Both the position numbers and the translations under genes were made by a program. From assembly GCA_033239125.1 (NCBI GenBank), contig BSWB01000003.1:111620320-111684319 (forward strand): a DNA stretch of 64,000 nt, given 5' to 3'. The notes beneath the pieces are model-generated. The model was not told where the DNA came from. It did not search any database and was given only the letters and a program-made list of their open reading frames with translations. Shown here in pieces: positions 11,822 through 24,542 of the stretch; within the stretch, counting starts at the first letter, position 1; each line of letters opens with the position of its first letter. This stretch comes from Fagopyrum homotropicum (lineage: Eukaryota; Streptophyta; Magnoliopsida; Caryophyllales; Polygonaceae).

Positions 11822-12886
11822 AATATGGGCCACCCTATACTTAGACAGTTGGTACTCCGCGGTCTCACCGGTGAAATGCTTGTCGTCCTCATCCTCTATG
11901 ATCCGAAGAAAGCCGACTCTTGGAAAGATTTCTTCATTGAAGTGCTTCATAACCATCATGGATCCGTCATGCTTCTCTCCTTCATTCAACATGGGAGACT
12001 CCTTAGGAAAGGGACTCCAACCTTCAAGTGCACTCCGGGCAAGCACGAAAGGATCAAAAGGAGTTGAATTGGGCTTGAAAATGTCTCCACAGGACCTCGG
12101 ATGGGCACCTCGGATGATTTGGGAGTTGAGGTGAGCTCTTGTTTGATGCATCTCGGTTGGATCAAGGTGCATCTCGGCCGAAATGAAGCTGACTGGACCG
12201 AGATGGCTCATGTTTTCCTCTTCTTCCACCGAGAGCTCATCAAGTTTGGTTCCAGGATTGATGGCAAGGATGTTTGAGGCTGAGAGTCCTTCATTGCACT
12301 CCTTCAAAGGTGAAGGAGGTAGATATGAAGTTTGAAGGAGGGTAGGCATCCCTTGCAAAAGAGCAAGCCTAAATTCTTCATGAGAATTCTTAATTGGCTA
12401 GTTGTAAAAAGCGATCTCCCTCCTCGTTTGTTCTTCTCTCTCGAAAGCCAATCTTCTTGCATCCTCCAGGGCCAAATCCCTTAGCCTCACTTGCTCCCAA
12501 ACATCATTCAACTCTTCTTGAAGTTCTCTAATGATTGTGGTTGAATTGGGTACTTCTTGGATCTCCTCATGATGAACCTCCTCTTGTTGGTACACTTCCG
12601 CTTCAAGCTCCACTTGGACTCTTGAAATGAAAGCAAGGGTGCCCTCTAGATCATCCATCTTCCTCAACATTTGTTCTAAAAATAATTCCAATCGGTCCTC
12701 GTGAGGTTGATGGTGAGATTCCGCATGAGGCAAAGTAGTCACGTGAGCTTGATCATGGGACTCATGATAGTCATTAAACGTCTCTCAATACTCAAACTCA
12801 TCGTGGAGAGTTCCTCGATCTTGGCTTTCCATCCATCCCTCATACTCCATGTCTTCAAGGTCATCTTGGAAGTACAATCCGTCCAT
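11822..12886 (-). pseudogene. Gag-like/integrase-remnant polyprotein of copy 1
   Basis: From the ATG at 12886 the frame reads MDGLYFQDDLEDMEYEGW, then a coiled coil at about 12430-12680 (MLRKMDDLEGTLAFI, ELEAEVYQQEEV, LRDLALEDARRLAFEREEQ). It continues as PPSPLKECNE and NILAINPGT. The last part, from about 12010 down to 11830, is integrase-like: VMKHFNEEIFPRVGFLRI, then SKYRVAHIVTPQ, which parallels the plant gypsy pattern V-x-SRFG-x-PR and KYGVKHxVATPYHPQ. The catalytic aspartate region is degraded. Stops lie near 12760 and 12400. Confidence 0.65.
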
Positions 12887-13014
12887 GGCAAACATGAAAA
12901 AGGCAAAGACAAAAATAACACAAGATCAAAAGTAACAAGAAAGATATACACTATAAACAATCAAAAGCAAATGACTTAATCTTAACCTAGTCCCTGGCAA
13001 AGGCGCCAAAAACT

Positions 13015-14777
13015 TGTTATCGCTAGGATTAGTAGCACAAAAAAGCTTTACATTTATATACTCGAACTAAAATCCTAAACAACCTAGCAAAACCCGCAGT
13101 GTACGGATCGTTTTGTAGAAAGAAAAGTATTCCGAGGTCAAACACAAGGACTGAGGTGAAATTAGGTCATTCAATGATCAAAGATAGTGTAAATCTAGAA
13201 TAAGATAAGACAAGAATAAAGAAATGCAAAACACAATATTTTTTGCTGGTTTTGGGTGATCAAACAAGGATCACAAGATATATGCACACAAACAAGCAAA
13301 CAACACACAAACACAAAGATAGGCGATAAGAGATAAGAAATGCGGATTCTAGAGATTCAAAACTCCGGCTATGGCAATTGACTCATGCAATCAAAACGTC
13401 AAAGGAAAGGTTGCGGTTGTTCGGAGTTGGGTGTTTCTCTAATGGGAACAATTACCAGGTAAGTCTCATGTTCCACTAGTCTCAAACCTAAGTCCTATGT
13501 CCGGGTAAGTCTCAAGGAGCTAAGGTCGAGAATTCTAGACAAACCGGCCACTACCTAAGGGTCAAATCCCTCCTTACCGGGTAATTATCGGAAAAGGTAA
13601 GTCTTAGGCAACGATTCTAGCACACTCAATCCAATAGCGGCTGTTGAGGCTCACTACTACCTAGAGTTTGTCATCTAAGAGTGGAAATCACCGGGTAAGT
13701 CTCATTCCTCAATTAGGTTGCTAGAAAAGGTCACCTTAGGCTAGATTATGCTCAATAAACACTAGGATTTCAACACATCTACATCCTAACATCAAGATAC
13801 ATCAACAATAGAACAACAACTCACAATCTCGGGATCATACACATCTCGGCCGAAATGGGATGAAGAACAGGCCGAGATCCTAAACTGAGCAAGGTTTTCG
13901 AACACAAATCCATCATAAGCTAACATACAAGTCCATACAATCATAGTCCAAAGCATAACAATCATTCCTTCACCCTAAAATCACATCTACTCAGCCAATA
14001 ACATACAAATCTAGATCAAACTCCATCATAAAAGCATGCTTGCAAGTCATAGCTAGAAAATGAAGAATAGAACAAAAAAAAGACATTACAAAGCTAGAAT
14101 AGAAGTTTCCAAATCTTACAAAGGCTTCAAGATGCAACTCCAAGGTGTCAACAATGGAAACCTCACTCAAAGCCACTCAAATCTCACTCTAAAACTAAAA
14201 TATACACTAATCTCTTCCAAGAATACCCACAAGGGTGCTTGGAAGAGAGCTACAATCCAAAGAGAGTGTGTGGGAGAAGATGCTAGGAGAGAGGGGAGAG
14301 AAGGATCCAAAAAACAACCTGCAATATCACTTAAGTACCAAAAGCAACGGTCGGACCAAGAGAGATGGTGCCAAGTGTCGTGGTGGTCCAACAGAGGATC
14401 CCGGTTGTCCAAGGTCCCATCTCAGTCGAGATGCTTTAGCCTTGGTTCGAGATTGTACTAAAACAACCAAAATCAGCAGTTTAACATGAGTTTGTCCAGG
14501 CCTTGCACCAACTAGGGTCCTTGCCTTCTTCATTCCTCCAAGCATGAGTCATTTGGAACATAAATCCTGACCATCATGAGGTTCGAACCTCAAATGTATC
14601 AATAACATCTCAAAGGTCCCCAAAATACCTACAAACCGACAAAAGCTCATGTAAACGTCTATTTCGACAATATGCATGAATTAAGCGTAAACATCACGAA
14701 CTAATGCGGAAACATGCATGAATGGTGGAAAACTATCTAAACGAGTGCCTAAACTAGTGTCATAAGTCATGTCATCA
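13015..14777 (-). repeat. 5' LTR of Athila/Tat-like copy 1
   Basis: 1763 bp. On the minus strand it begins TGATGACATGAC at 14777 and ends GATAACA at 13015. It is followed by a spacer and the primer site TGGCGCCTTTGCCAGGGA (12991-13008), a near match to the tRNA-Asp 3' end. It aligns along its length with the right LTR of copy 2 (48997-50732). A pyrimidine-rich segment with the ACCGGGTAAGTCTC motif repeated about four times lies at about 13450-13700. Confidence 0.82.
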
Positions 14778-15511
14778 CAACCGGCCACCAACCTCGTCGA
14801 GAAATCCCCTGACCACCATATATGCAAAAACGCTTTTGATTATTAATTAAACTGAACATAAAAAATAAAAATGAAGTTTCGAATGAGTTAAGGTTCAAAT
14901 CTTTATTGCCCAAAGAAATAAAGATTTCAAAAACAAAATCTGAACAATCAAAACAAAAGCAATTCATTTTGCAAGCTCCTGTATATTAAACTAATTATTA
15001 AACCAACAATTTATGGACAATTTTCTCCTTATAGATCGTTATTCTTTTTAAGCATCAAAGTTATACACATTCATATATCATGATACCCGTGTTTTGCAAA
15101 ATCGTCTTCTTTGTTTTGATGTTGTCTTTTGGTGGCGTTCGAGCGTTTTGTCGAGAAGGGGTGTGAGTTTGTGATCGACTCCAGACTACTCTATTACAAC
15201 CCAAATTTGAGGTGTCCACAATTGTTCCCTAGGCTTCCTACCTGTGTACTTCCTTAAAAAATGAACGATTTTGCTCGTTGCTTCCTGTTGACTGGATCAT
15301 CATGCTTTCTCCTGAAGATCTCATTGTTTTCAAGTCTTTATGATGTATTTTTGTGTATTTCTTTTCTCATTTCTTGTGGTCTTTCATGACAGTTAGTCCG
15401 TCTGCCGATCTTTTTCGGTCTTTCGATCCACTAGACGACACACCGTCTAATGTTTTAAACCACTTTCCATTGTAAAAAAAAAAACAAGAATGAACACAAA
15501 GTTAAATCTAA
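14778..15511. other. Intergenic, unrecognised
   Basis: No gene is recognised. A run of about 13 A residues at 15475-15486 follows a T/G-rich stretch and could be the poly-A end of an old LINE or retrocopy, but no reverse transcriptase is visible. Confidence 0.35.
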
Positions 15512-16081
15512 TCTACATATACATACTAAAGTAGAAGACCAATTGCTGACATGATGATCTAAGAATTGAGTGTTAAGGTCAAATCCCCATATATTACTAA
15601 AGTACCGTTTTCTAAAATTATTTAAAATCTTTTGATTTCCATAATTTTTTAATTCAACCATATTTTTATGGATTTTGTTATCCCATATTAGTTATTAAAT
15701 AAAATTGACAATTTGAAAACTTGTATAAATAGAAATATAAGGTTTAAAGATTAAAAAAATCATACATTTCTTATCATTTTGATTAAGATCAAGAATAATA
15801 TTTATTCATATTGGATTAATATTCGGTATGTGGGTCATTAACCTACTAGTATGTTGATAAAAAAACTAATTAATTTGCCTTTTTTATGCATTACTTTATT
15901 GTTCCTTGACAAATTGTGTTGCTTTGTGATGAATATTTGAATTTGAAAGTTATATTAATAATACATTACATATCATATGATAAATAGAATCAATACATTA
16001 TTAATAATATACTAAAAAACCATAATATTTATAAAATATGTATCTTACAAATACCCGTGCACGACACGGGTTCTAAACTAG
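15512..16081 (+). mobile_element. Non-autonomous Helitron
   Basis: The 5' end begins TCTACATATACATACTAAAG, preceded by A at 15511, like the TC-start of plant Helitrons with the usual AAAGTAGAAGACC continuation. The 3' end carries a GC hairpin CCCGTG-CACGA-CACGGG (16054-16070), followed within ten bases by CTAG at 16078-16081 and then T. This fits Helitron insertion between A and T without target duplication. The 570-bp body is AT-rich and has no coding capacity. Confidence 0.78.
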
Positions 16082-16810
16082 TTTACAGATAAAATACAAA
16101 CAAAAATCATTATAACTATTTCGAAGCACATACTTTGAAAGCTTTCATATGTTCATGCATGTTTGTTTCTCATTGTTGATGACATTTTTGAATCGAAGAG
16201 ATGAAGTAACTTATCTTCTCCTTGAATCGAGTAGATGAAACTTGATAATGGAGAAATCTCTTAAATTCGAAAAAAGTTATTGAAAGAAGTTGAACAAGTT
16301 CGAAAGGTTTTGGTTTCGAAGAAAAGAGAGCAGTTTTTGTGTTTTTGTGAGGAGAGAAAATTTTCTTTAATTTATGTTGTTTAATTATTTTGCAAAACTA
16401 AAAAGTTCATGGTTATTTTTGCAGTTTTAAACTTTTTTTTGGATTATTTGAAGTTGTTTCCCTATCAATTTACAAGAGAAATTTATGATTTAAGATACAT
16501 ATTTTCTAAAACAAATTTAAAAATTTCCACAACAAATTAGTTACAAGTTTTGATTAATTTTTTTTGGATGATTATAATTTTCATATTTAAGATCTTAAGC
16601 TTCCATATATTTTATTGATCGTGATTTTTTCTTGATATTCACGAGTTTGATAAATTAAATTTCTATCAATTTATAAGAGAAATTTCTGATTTAAGGTACA
16701 TATTTTTAAAAAAACTATTTAAAAATTTTAGATTAACAAAAAAACGTAATATTTATATTTCTAAAAATATTATACAGATAAATAATATATATAAATTATA
16801 ATTTTAAAAA
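16082..16810. other. AT-rich intergenic with an internal duplication
   Basis: No gene. About 70 bp at 16461-16531 (ATCAATTTACAAGAGAAATT...) recurs in diverged form at 16660-16730. Confidence 0.45.
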
Positions 16811-18208
16811 CTAGGGGTGAGCATAAATTCCGGTTAATACCGTCCCGTCCCGATTTCGTTCCGATTCCGGTGGGATTTGAAAAAATGTGTATCCCTTCAC
16901 GTGAAAAATTTACGGAACGGGACGCAAGACGTGAACTTTTCATTCCGGTTAATCCCGTCGTCCCGCATATATATAAAAATAATATTTTATATTTCTAAAA
17001 ATATTATACATATAAATAATATATATAAATTATAATTTTATATTGATAAAAATTCTAAAATTAATAAAATACTAAAAGATAACCTTCTTTTACATATTGT
17101 GATTCACACCATGTAAAATAATGTTATTTTTTTGTAAAAATTCATTACTATAGTGCAATGCTAGACTTTTTGAATGTAAATCGGTAAGACATACTTTGGT
17201 ATAACTTATATTCGTTTTGAATGTACTAACTATTAATGTAGGGCTCTTAAATCGGTAATTCGGTATTGAGTTTTTTTAATCATTTGTGTCTTTAAACATG
17301 AGAGAAAACATGTACAAATGTGGAATATAATGAGTGCACAATTTTCGCGAGATTAGGCTCGTCCCCTCCCGTCCCACGTGGGACAAGGCCCGCGCGGGAC
17401 GAAGAAAAAAAGTTGTAAATCCCATCCCGTCCCATGTCCAACCCTACGGGACAAGACAAGATTAACCGGGATGGAAGATTTTTGTCTCGTGTCCCACCCC
17501 GCATATTTTTCACGGAACGGAACGTGATACATAGGGCTGGCATTGGATGGGACGAGACGGGATTGAGGTCGTCCCGCGTTCTGTCCCGCAAATTATAAGC
17601 GGGACGAGATTTACAACTTTTTATCTTCGTCCCGCGGGGGCCTTGTTCCACATGGGACAAGCCTAATCCCGCAAAAATTATGCACCGGTTATATTCAACT
17701 ATTCTTTTTGTTTTCTTTCATGGTTAAAGACACAAATAATAATAAAAAAAACTCAATACTGAATTACCGATTTAAGAGAACTACATTAGTGGGTAGTAAT
17801 TCAAAACATATACAAGTTATATCAAAATTTGTCTTGCCGATTCACATTAAAAAAATCTAACACTACACTACATTAATGATAATATTTTTTTTACATGTCA
17901 ATCACAACATATAATTTACAAAAATAACATTCTTCTATTATTTTATTGCTTTTATATAATTCTTATTAATATAAAAGTATAATTTATATATATATATATA
18001 TATATATATTATTTATCTGTTTATAAATATATAAAAATATTATTTATATATATATATGCGGGAGGAGACGAGATTAATCGAGATGAGAAGTTCTATCCTG
18101 CGTCCCGTCCCACAAATTTTTCACGGGACGGGATACAAAATTTGTTTTTTCAAATCCCGGCGAGATCGATACTGGATGTGATTAACTGGAATTTATGCCC
18201 ACCCCTAG
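16811..18208. mobile_element. Fold-back element with arms of about 0.7 kb
   Basis: The ends are CTAGGGGTG (16811) and CACCCCTAG (18200-18208). The left arm (16811 to about 17500) reappears inverted as the right arm (about 17535-18208). Examples are AAATCGGTAATTCGGTATTG (17250) against CAATACTGAATTACCGATTT (17754), and CGTCCCACGTGGGACAAGGC (17369) against GCCTTGTTCCACATGGGACA (17640). The arms are rich in CGTCCCG/CGGGACG words. The termini resemble hAT-type TAGGGGTG ends, but I find no clean 8-bp target duplication. There is no coding sequence. A (TA)n run sits at about 17988-18010. A transcript through it would make a long hairpin. Confidence 0.7.
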
Positions 18209-18424
18209 TGATAAACAATTTTTTCGCGGATATTGAAACGGGATCGGGACGGAACAAAATTAACCAAAATTTATTCCCACCCTATATCTAATTATCTGAA
18301 GAATATTACTTAGATGGATTCTAGATTTTATTTTCATATCAACCACAATAATATAATTTGAGTTTATAATCAAAACGATAATTTATATGTCCCTTCAACT
18401 AGTCATCGTTTCAATCCTTCCTTC

Positions 18425-18432
18425 TTTAAATA
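18425..18432 (+). promoter_or_regulatory. Candidate TATA box of the DEAD-box helicase gene
   Basis: TTTAAATA about 30 bp before a pyrimidine-rich leader that ends at a splice donor (18572/18573). Placement is by inference; the transcription start was not determined. Confidence 0.4.
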
Positions 18433-19548
18433 CCCCAACCCTCACACGCGGTTTCTCTCTTTGTCTCCTCCTCCTTTCCGTACTTAATCGCGATAACAGG
18501 GAGAGAGATTCGTCGCAGTTCGTCCCTCGTATTCGCCGCCTCACTCCGACCTTTCCATATCGAATCCCTTAGGTATGTATCACGCAATATCAGATCTGGA
18601 AACCTCTTGTCTTTGGTCCTTCTAGTCTTTGATTTATTGGTTTGTCTTTCAGTTGTTGCACTTTCCTCTTTATTCTCGCTCGTATCATGCAATATTGATT
18701 TTTTGATTGAATGTTTTGGAGTATTGTTCGATAATCGTGACTTTATACGCGGGGAACTTTGTGGTTGTGGTGGTTCCCTGGTCATTCATGTTCTTCAGAT
18801 CTGGAAAATTACGCGTCATTAAAACCATATAGGTTTATTTGGCTTGGGAAACTAGGTTTCAGCAATCTTATTTAGGAATCAAAGCCTGTTACCTGGCTTC
18901 ATTCTTAACGGTGGTTGCGAGGGAGGGATGCGCATACAATAGAGGTTTTGATTGCGGAGGCACGAAGACGAGGGCCGTTTCTCTCAATGGAGGAGAACGA
19001 ATCTTTCCCAATTCCTTGAAGTCATTAACGCTTCATCATGAAATAATTTTACAAAATTTGGTTTCACTTTCCTGATGATGGCGGTGGATTAGTGGGCGTT
19101 TGAATTGATCCAGAATCTAATTTGTTTTCTAAATTTATCCAAAAACTTGTCATCATCTATCAAGTTCCAACTCAATTATGTACAGCTCGATTCCTGATTC
19201 CAGAATAATACCTGAACTTGTACCAAATGCTAGTAAATTATTTCCCTGCTTCTGTAAGCGTTTCAGGCTTTTGCAGTTGGTGATTTCTTGTGCCTAACTG
19301 AGGAAAGGTTGTTTTTGTTATTTTCTTTTGGCTGGGGGAAATGTTTCTGACTTTTCATGTGTTTTTGTATTCTAGACCTTTCTCTCATTACAATCTTTTG
19401 GGAATTATGTTTATGGTGAATACTTGGTGTTTTCTAGTAAATAGATCAATTCATGAAGTTGTTAATTCCTTGCTGTCTTATGATATAATGGCAAGGTGAT
19501 TATGTTTTATAACTTTGTTTCTGGTTTTGTGGTAGGCCAAATAAAACC

Positions 19549-19967
19549 ATGGCTGCCGTAGCGACAGCTTCTGGTGGTCCGCGATATGCGCCTGATGATC
19601 CCACACTTCCTAAACCATGGAAAGGTTTAGTTGACGGTGAAACTGGGTATTTGTACTATTGGAATCCTGAGACTAATGTCACCCAGTACGAGAGGCCTGG
19701 TGGATCATCACATGGAGGATCTGCCCCTTTGAAGTGTCCCACAGTACACATTAGCTCTTCTGTGCATGTTCAGCAAGCATCTGTACTGCAGCGCAGAGAT
19801 AGCAGACATGATGAAGATGGTGACGATAAATATAACAGAGTTAATGGGGTGAGAAATCATCAGGTATAGCACAACTTACTATCTGTTTTATCTTTCCATC
19901 CCATTTTTGAGGATGGATATCAGTTTGTTTCCTTCTCTGTCCTTTATATGAAGTTTTTATGTCCTTC

Positions 19968-20035
<68 letters not shown>

Positions 20036-23000
20036 TATAATAGAATGTTGTGTTTTAGATTTGGACATGTAGCACAAGGTTCGGGTATACTTCTCTTGTT
20101 GCATTGATAGATTATATATGTACTCGTAAAATTTGTCTTATGAAGATTAGTAAATTGCTTGGCACTTTGGATATATTAATCATTAAGTAGGTGGAGTGTT
20201 CTAAAAGGCTCAACGTGCAGCTAGGTGCAAGGGCTCCTGGAGCCTAGGTACAAGGCTCACTGAGCTTTGTGCCTACGCTCATCTGTTCGTCAACACGTAC
20301 CATCTAGCTAAAAAGAGGATATACTGAAGTAGAGAAAGAGAAAATGACAAATTCAATTAGTTAGTGATAGGCTTCGAGAGTTGTAGTCATTAAATTAACA
20401 GGGAGGGGTTTAAAACGCTTCTCTGTCCTCAATTTTACAGAAACTCAGGAAGAGAAGAATAAGAAAGAAATCAATGGTTGTAAGATATATTTTTAGGAAA
20501 GAAGTTATTTACAAGAGAAAATTACTTCCTTCGGACAACAGAAAAGGAAAATGCATCTTCCTGCACCTTTGGCACCTACAATGCGCCTGGCTTTAGCCTA
20601 GGCAGGCACAGAGGCCCTGCACTTGAGTGCCTACTCATGCCGTTTAGAACACTGAGTTTGTGTTAGATATTGTGATTTCTCAATCGTGAGAATCGTGCTT
20701 GTTTTGAGTCAAACCCTTTTCTCACAGATACCTCTGAGCCTATTTTGTCTCACTTTTGTTGTTTCGTCTGTAGTTGTTTTTAAGGGTCGCATGTATTCTT
20801 AAAGCTTTTGTTGAGTCCCTTTGTCTTTAATTAGAATGCAGGAGGGACAAACATGCATTTACAGAATGTCTCAAATGGACCAGATGGTGGTGGACTTGCT
20901 GGTGGATCTGGATTTCCTGATGCTGGAAGTACTTTGTCTGTTGAAGCTTATCGCCGCCGTCATGAGATAACTGTTCTTGTTAGTTGCTTGAACCTTTTAC
21001 ACCTTACTGTTTTGCAGAAAATATTACTTTATTTAGTTATTGTTTTAAAGGCAGAATGCTGTTCATTTACAGAATGTCGTGTCCGAACAGTATGTTTGAA
21101 AATTTTAGCTTTGCCTGCAAATTACCTTTTTCTACTACTTAAAGTTGATAGTGTGATGCTTCCTATAGTATAGTTCAGGCTGACAAGTTCTTTTCCTTCT
21201 CACTTCAGGGAGGTAATGTTCCACCACCTTTCACATCTTTTGAAGCTACTGGATTTCCATCAGAGATTCTCAGAGAGGTATATGCAGATGCTTTTGCTGT
21301 CAGTTATACTTAGGGTCTATATATGAGTTGTCTTTGTTTTTTGTGATGTGTGGCATACCTGTTTCACTTGCAAAGTTCTGCAACTGTTGGACGGTTCAGA
21401 GTTCACACTCATGTTTATTTCTTTGCATCTTATTGTCTTGTCGCAGGTGCGATATTTGCTCCAGGGAGGAGCTAATGTCGTACACTGTGTTGCCCTCTGT
21501 TGGGGGGCTTTAAATATCACTGGAGTGCCCTTCTACAGTGGACCATGTTTTGAGGTCGGCTATACGAGCAATCCAAGTTCATGGCCGGCTGCTGTTGGTG
21601 ATGATTATGTCTACCACTTGGTCCAAACAGAAGGAGAGGCCTCCTGCTCTAGCTTGCATCTGCAAGTGTTGGCTATCTGCATGGGGGATGGTGCTTCTTC
21701 TCACAAAGACCACTCCTCCATAACTTAGGATAACCTCTAAAGGGAGTACTTCCACTAAGATATTTGATTTTTCTTTCCAGATGCATCAGGCTGGATTTCC
21801 TTCCCCTACTCCTATTCAGGCTCAATCCTGGCCAGTTGCTCTTCAAGGGCGTGATATAGTGGCTATTGCCAAAACAGGATCTGGAAAGACTTTGGGTTAC
21901 TTGATTCCAGGGTTTATTCACCTGAAAAGCTTGCGAAATAATCCTCGGTCAGGACCCACCGTTTTAGTGCTTTCCCCAACAAGAGAATTGGCTACGCAGA
22001 TACAGGATGAAGCTGTGAAGTTTGCAAAGTCATCCAGAATATCTTCTGTGGTATGCTACATGTGTAACCTGTTAATAACATGCGTTTACTTGGTTCTGCC
22101 TAATATTCTATTTGAAACTTTGGCCAGTGATGTTAGAATAAAATTTTAAATGCAAAGGACATGTTAATTTGTAAGCTTGTTTGTTTCAGCATTCAGTTTT
22201 TGAAACAGTATTTCGAAAACCTATTTCTGATTCTCACTTTTTACTTAACGGTGTTGAGAATTAAAATGACCACTGCAATATTGAATATTTAAAGCAATTA
22301 TTATGAATAATTAGGGAAGTAAAACCCATTAATACTAACAATGGAAAGGTCACAATGCTAGCAAATGAGCCAATAATTTTATTTTTATTTTATTTTATTT
22401 TTGTAATGTAACTTACGTGATTGTTGATTTAAAACTATTTTGATCACATGGTCCTTGTTTTTATATATTTTGTCTTGATAAAAGATGCTAGTTTATCTTT
22501 TTCCATGCAGCTATTGAACATTCCATTTTTAAGGTTTAGTTGTTAGAATGTAGATATTTCACTCGTAAGTTTGAATACAAGTTACCAGAAGAATTCTAAT
22601 TTTGCAGTATATGAAGTTCTAAATCCTGCATAATGGATTTCTGTCTTGTGGTCACCATTTTGACTTCTTGCAAGTGAGGACTTTTCTGTTGATTTCAGTG
22701 ATTGATTTTTTTTGTGAAGCTCCTTCCTATACATCATATGACAAATTTGTTTTACGCAAGTATATGTAAATTTCTTCTGTATTTTGTGTAGTTTAACAGC
22801 TGTATAGCGTTGAGCTATTACCTTTTATGTCCATTAATCCTTGCCTGGATGATTATTCTTATCCAGTGCTTATATGGAGGGGCACCAAAAGGTCCTCAAC
22901 TGAGGGATCTGGACAGGGGGGTCGATATTGTTGTGGCTACTCCTGGTCGTTTGAATGATATTCTTGAGATGAGAAGGATCAGTCTTCAACAAGTTTCATA

Positions 23001-24542
23001 CTTGGTGCTGGATGAGGCAGACCGTATGCTGGATATGGGATTTGAGCCACAAATAAGAAAAATTGTGAAAGAAGTCCCTACTCGTCGTCAGACTCTCATG
23101 TACACTGCCACATGGCCCAAGGAGGTTCGCAAAATTGCTGCAGATTTACTTTCAAATCCCTGTCAGGTCAATATTGGAAATGTGGACGAACTTGTTGCTA
23201 ACAAGGCAATTACCCAGGTATTACATGTGTGCTGCCTTTTTTCTTCTGTTGGCAAGTGGAATTTAATATGGAGTAAAGCTGGAAATATAACTGGAGTGCC
23301 AGTGGGTTATTCATTTAACTTCTGAAATCAATTTGTGAAAGCATGACTCAGACCATCTTCTGTTTTAGTATGTCGAGGTGATTTCGCCAATGGAAAAACA
23401 AAGGCGTTTGGAACAGATATTGCGGTCTCAGGAGCCTGGATCCAAAGTTATTGTATTCTGTGCAACAAAAAAGATGTGTGACAATCTGGCTCGCAGCATC
23501 AGCCGTCAGTTTGGTGCCTCTGCCATTCATGGAGACAAATCTCAGAGTGAGAGAGACTATGTTTTGAACCAGTTCAGGTCAGGGAGATCTCCAGTCCTTG
23601 TGGCGACAGATGTTGCTGCTCGTGGATTAGACATCAAAGACATAAGGTAGTGAATTTTCACTTTTAATTCTGTCACATATCTTCAAACTTGTTGCGAGAA
23701 TGTTAATGTAAGATATGCTGCATGTTGAAATATGAAATTATCAACTAATATTTTGAATGAAATCAATAAGTAATACACTACTTTTCTGGTAGGGATACTG
23801 AAATGTATTTTGGAGTTGTGGTTGCTTGTAGAGATATGATGCAGGATTACATGTTGGAATGTGATAATGCACGAAAATGAGATATTATGCAGGATTACTT
23901 GCCGGAAAGACTTCCATTTATAACATGTATCTTTTCTTACAGGGTGGTAGTCAATTATGATTTTCCAACTGGGGTTGAGGACTATGTTCACAGGATAGGA
24001 AGGACTGGCAGGGCAGGTGCTACTGGTGTGGCACATACATTTTTCTCAGAGCAAGATTCAAAGTATGCCTCGGATCTCATTAAGATTTTGGAAGGTGCAA
24101 ATCAGCGAGTCCCACAAGAGATTCGTGATTTGGCTATTCGTGGTGGTGGTGGTGGGACTAGCAGAGGAAGGCGCTGGGGTTCAGGTCCCAATGGTTTCCG
24201 AGGTGGTGGTGCCGGATTTGGAGGCAGGGGCAGCTGGGGTGCCCCCTCTGGGAGATCAGAGAAAGGTGACCGTGGGTTTGGTTTTGAATCACGTGACAGG
24301 TAGACATTTGTTCTTTTTTCTGTTATAGTTCATTTTCTTCTGAAATTGTTATATGATTTCAAAAAACAATCTGCCTTACTATAAGCTGACACTCACATTT
24401 GAGCAGATATAATGGTTTCGGAACTGATCCCAAGAGGAGGAGCCGCAGTCGCAGCCCGGATAGAGGAGACAGAGCTCGTTTCCAGCGTGGTTCACCACCA
24501 AAAGTTGAGAGGGTTGCTGCAAACCGCCGTTTCCATGATTAA
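19549..24542 (+). CDS. DRH1: DEAD-box ATP-dependent RNA helicase with N-terminal WW domain (RH14/DRH1-like)
   Basis: ATP-dependent RNA helicase, probably nuclear, acting on RNA structure or processing. Eight coding exons are read by eye, all GT-AG: 19549-19863, 20835-20978, 21209-21277, 21781-22050, 22867-23217, 23369-23646, 23943-24299 and 24407-24542. They total 1920 nt, 639 aa; a 5'UTR intron spans 18573-19535. The WW domain is at about 20-50 (PWKG...GYLYYWNPETNVTQYERP), with Tyr in place of the second Trp as in plant relatives. Motifs: Q (181-191), AKTGSGKT (206-213), PTRELA (242-247), TPGR (291-294), DEAD (315-318), TAT (346-348), ATDVAARGLD (462-471), HRIGRTGR (492-499). The tail has RGG/glycine-rich and SRSRS segments. 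Length and order match Arabidopsis RH14/RH46. The donor at 20978 could instead be 20972, also in frame. Confidence 0.93.
19971..20036. repeat. (TA)n(CA)n microsatellite in helicase intron 2
   Basis: About 25 TA units followed by CA units, within the intron between 19863 and 20835. Confidence 0.9.
20194..20654. mobile_element. hAT-type MITE in helicase intron 2
   Basis: The ends are AGTGTTCTAAAAGGC on the left and GCCGTTTAGAACACT on the right, inverted copies with one mismatch, matching the well-known CAGTGTTCTAAA-type hAT ends of plants. The flanking 8-mers AGTAGGTG (20186-20193) and AGTTTGTG (20655-20662) agree at six of eight positions, as expected for an old 8-bp target duplication. No coding sequence. 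Confidence 0.65.

Larger units (their letters stand above)
11822..14777 (-). mobile_element. Truncated non-autonomous Athila/Tat-like LTR retrotransposon, copy 1
   Basis: A full LTR at 13015-14777 and a primer site at 12991-13008 are followed on the minus strand by a gag-like and integrase-like reading frame that ends abruptly at 11822, so the 3' half is missing. The internal part matches copy 2 (45911-50732), including the same direct junction between a coiled-coil gag-like part and an integrase remnant. Copy 1 therefore belongs to an already deleted family. Three sets of palindromic boxes built on ATCTCGG/CCGAGAT lie at 12149-12206, 13826-13878 and 14418-14455. Confidence 0.75.

Noticed and set aside
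15475..15486. Poly-A run as evidence for a LINE or processed pseudogene
   Set aside because: No coding remnant or target duplication could be tied to it.
18839..19075. Open frame of 78 codons before the helicase start
   Set aside because: It lies in the 5' UTR intron (18573-19535) and shows no domain.
19846..19863. Alternative splice donor GGG/gtgaga at the end of helicase exon 2
   Set aside because: Using it would still leave phase 0, so it is possible, but CAG/gtatag at 19863/19864 is the better donor.
21348..21728. 126-codon open frame inside the helicase gene
   Set aside because: It covers intron 4 (21278-21780); the spliced frame with conserved helicase text skips it.
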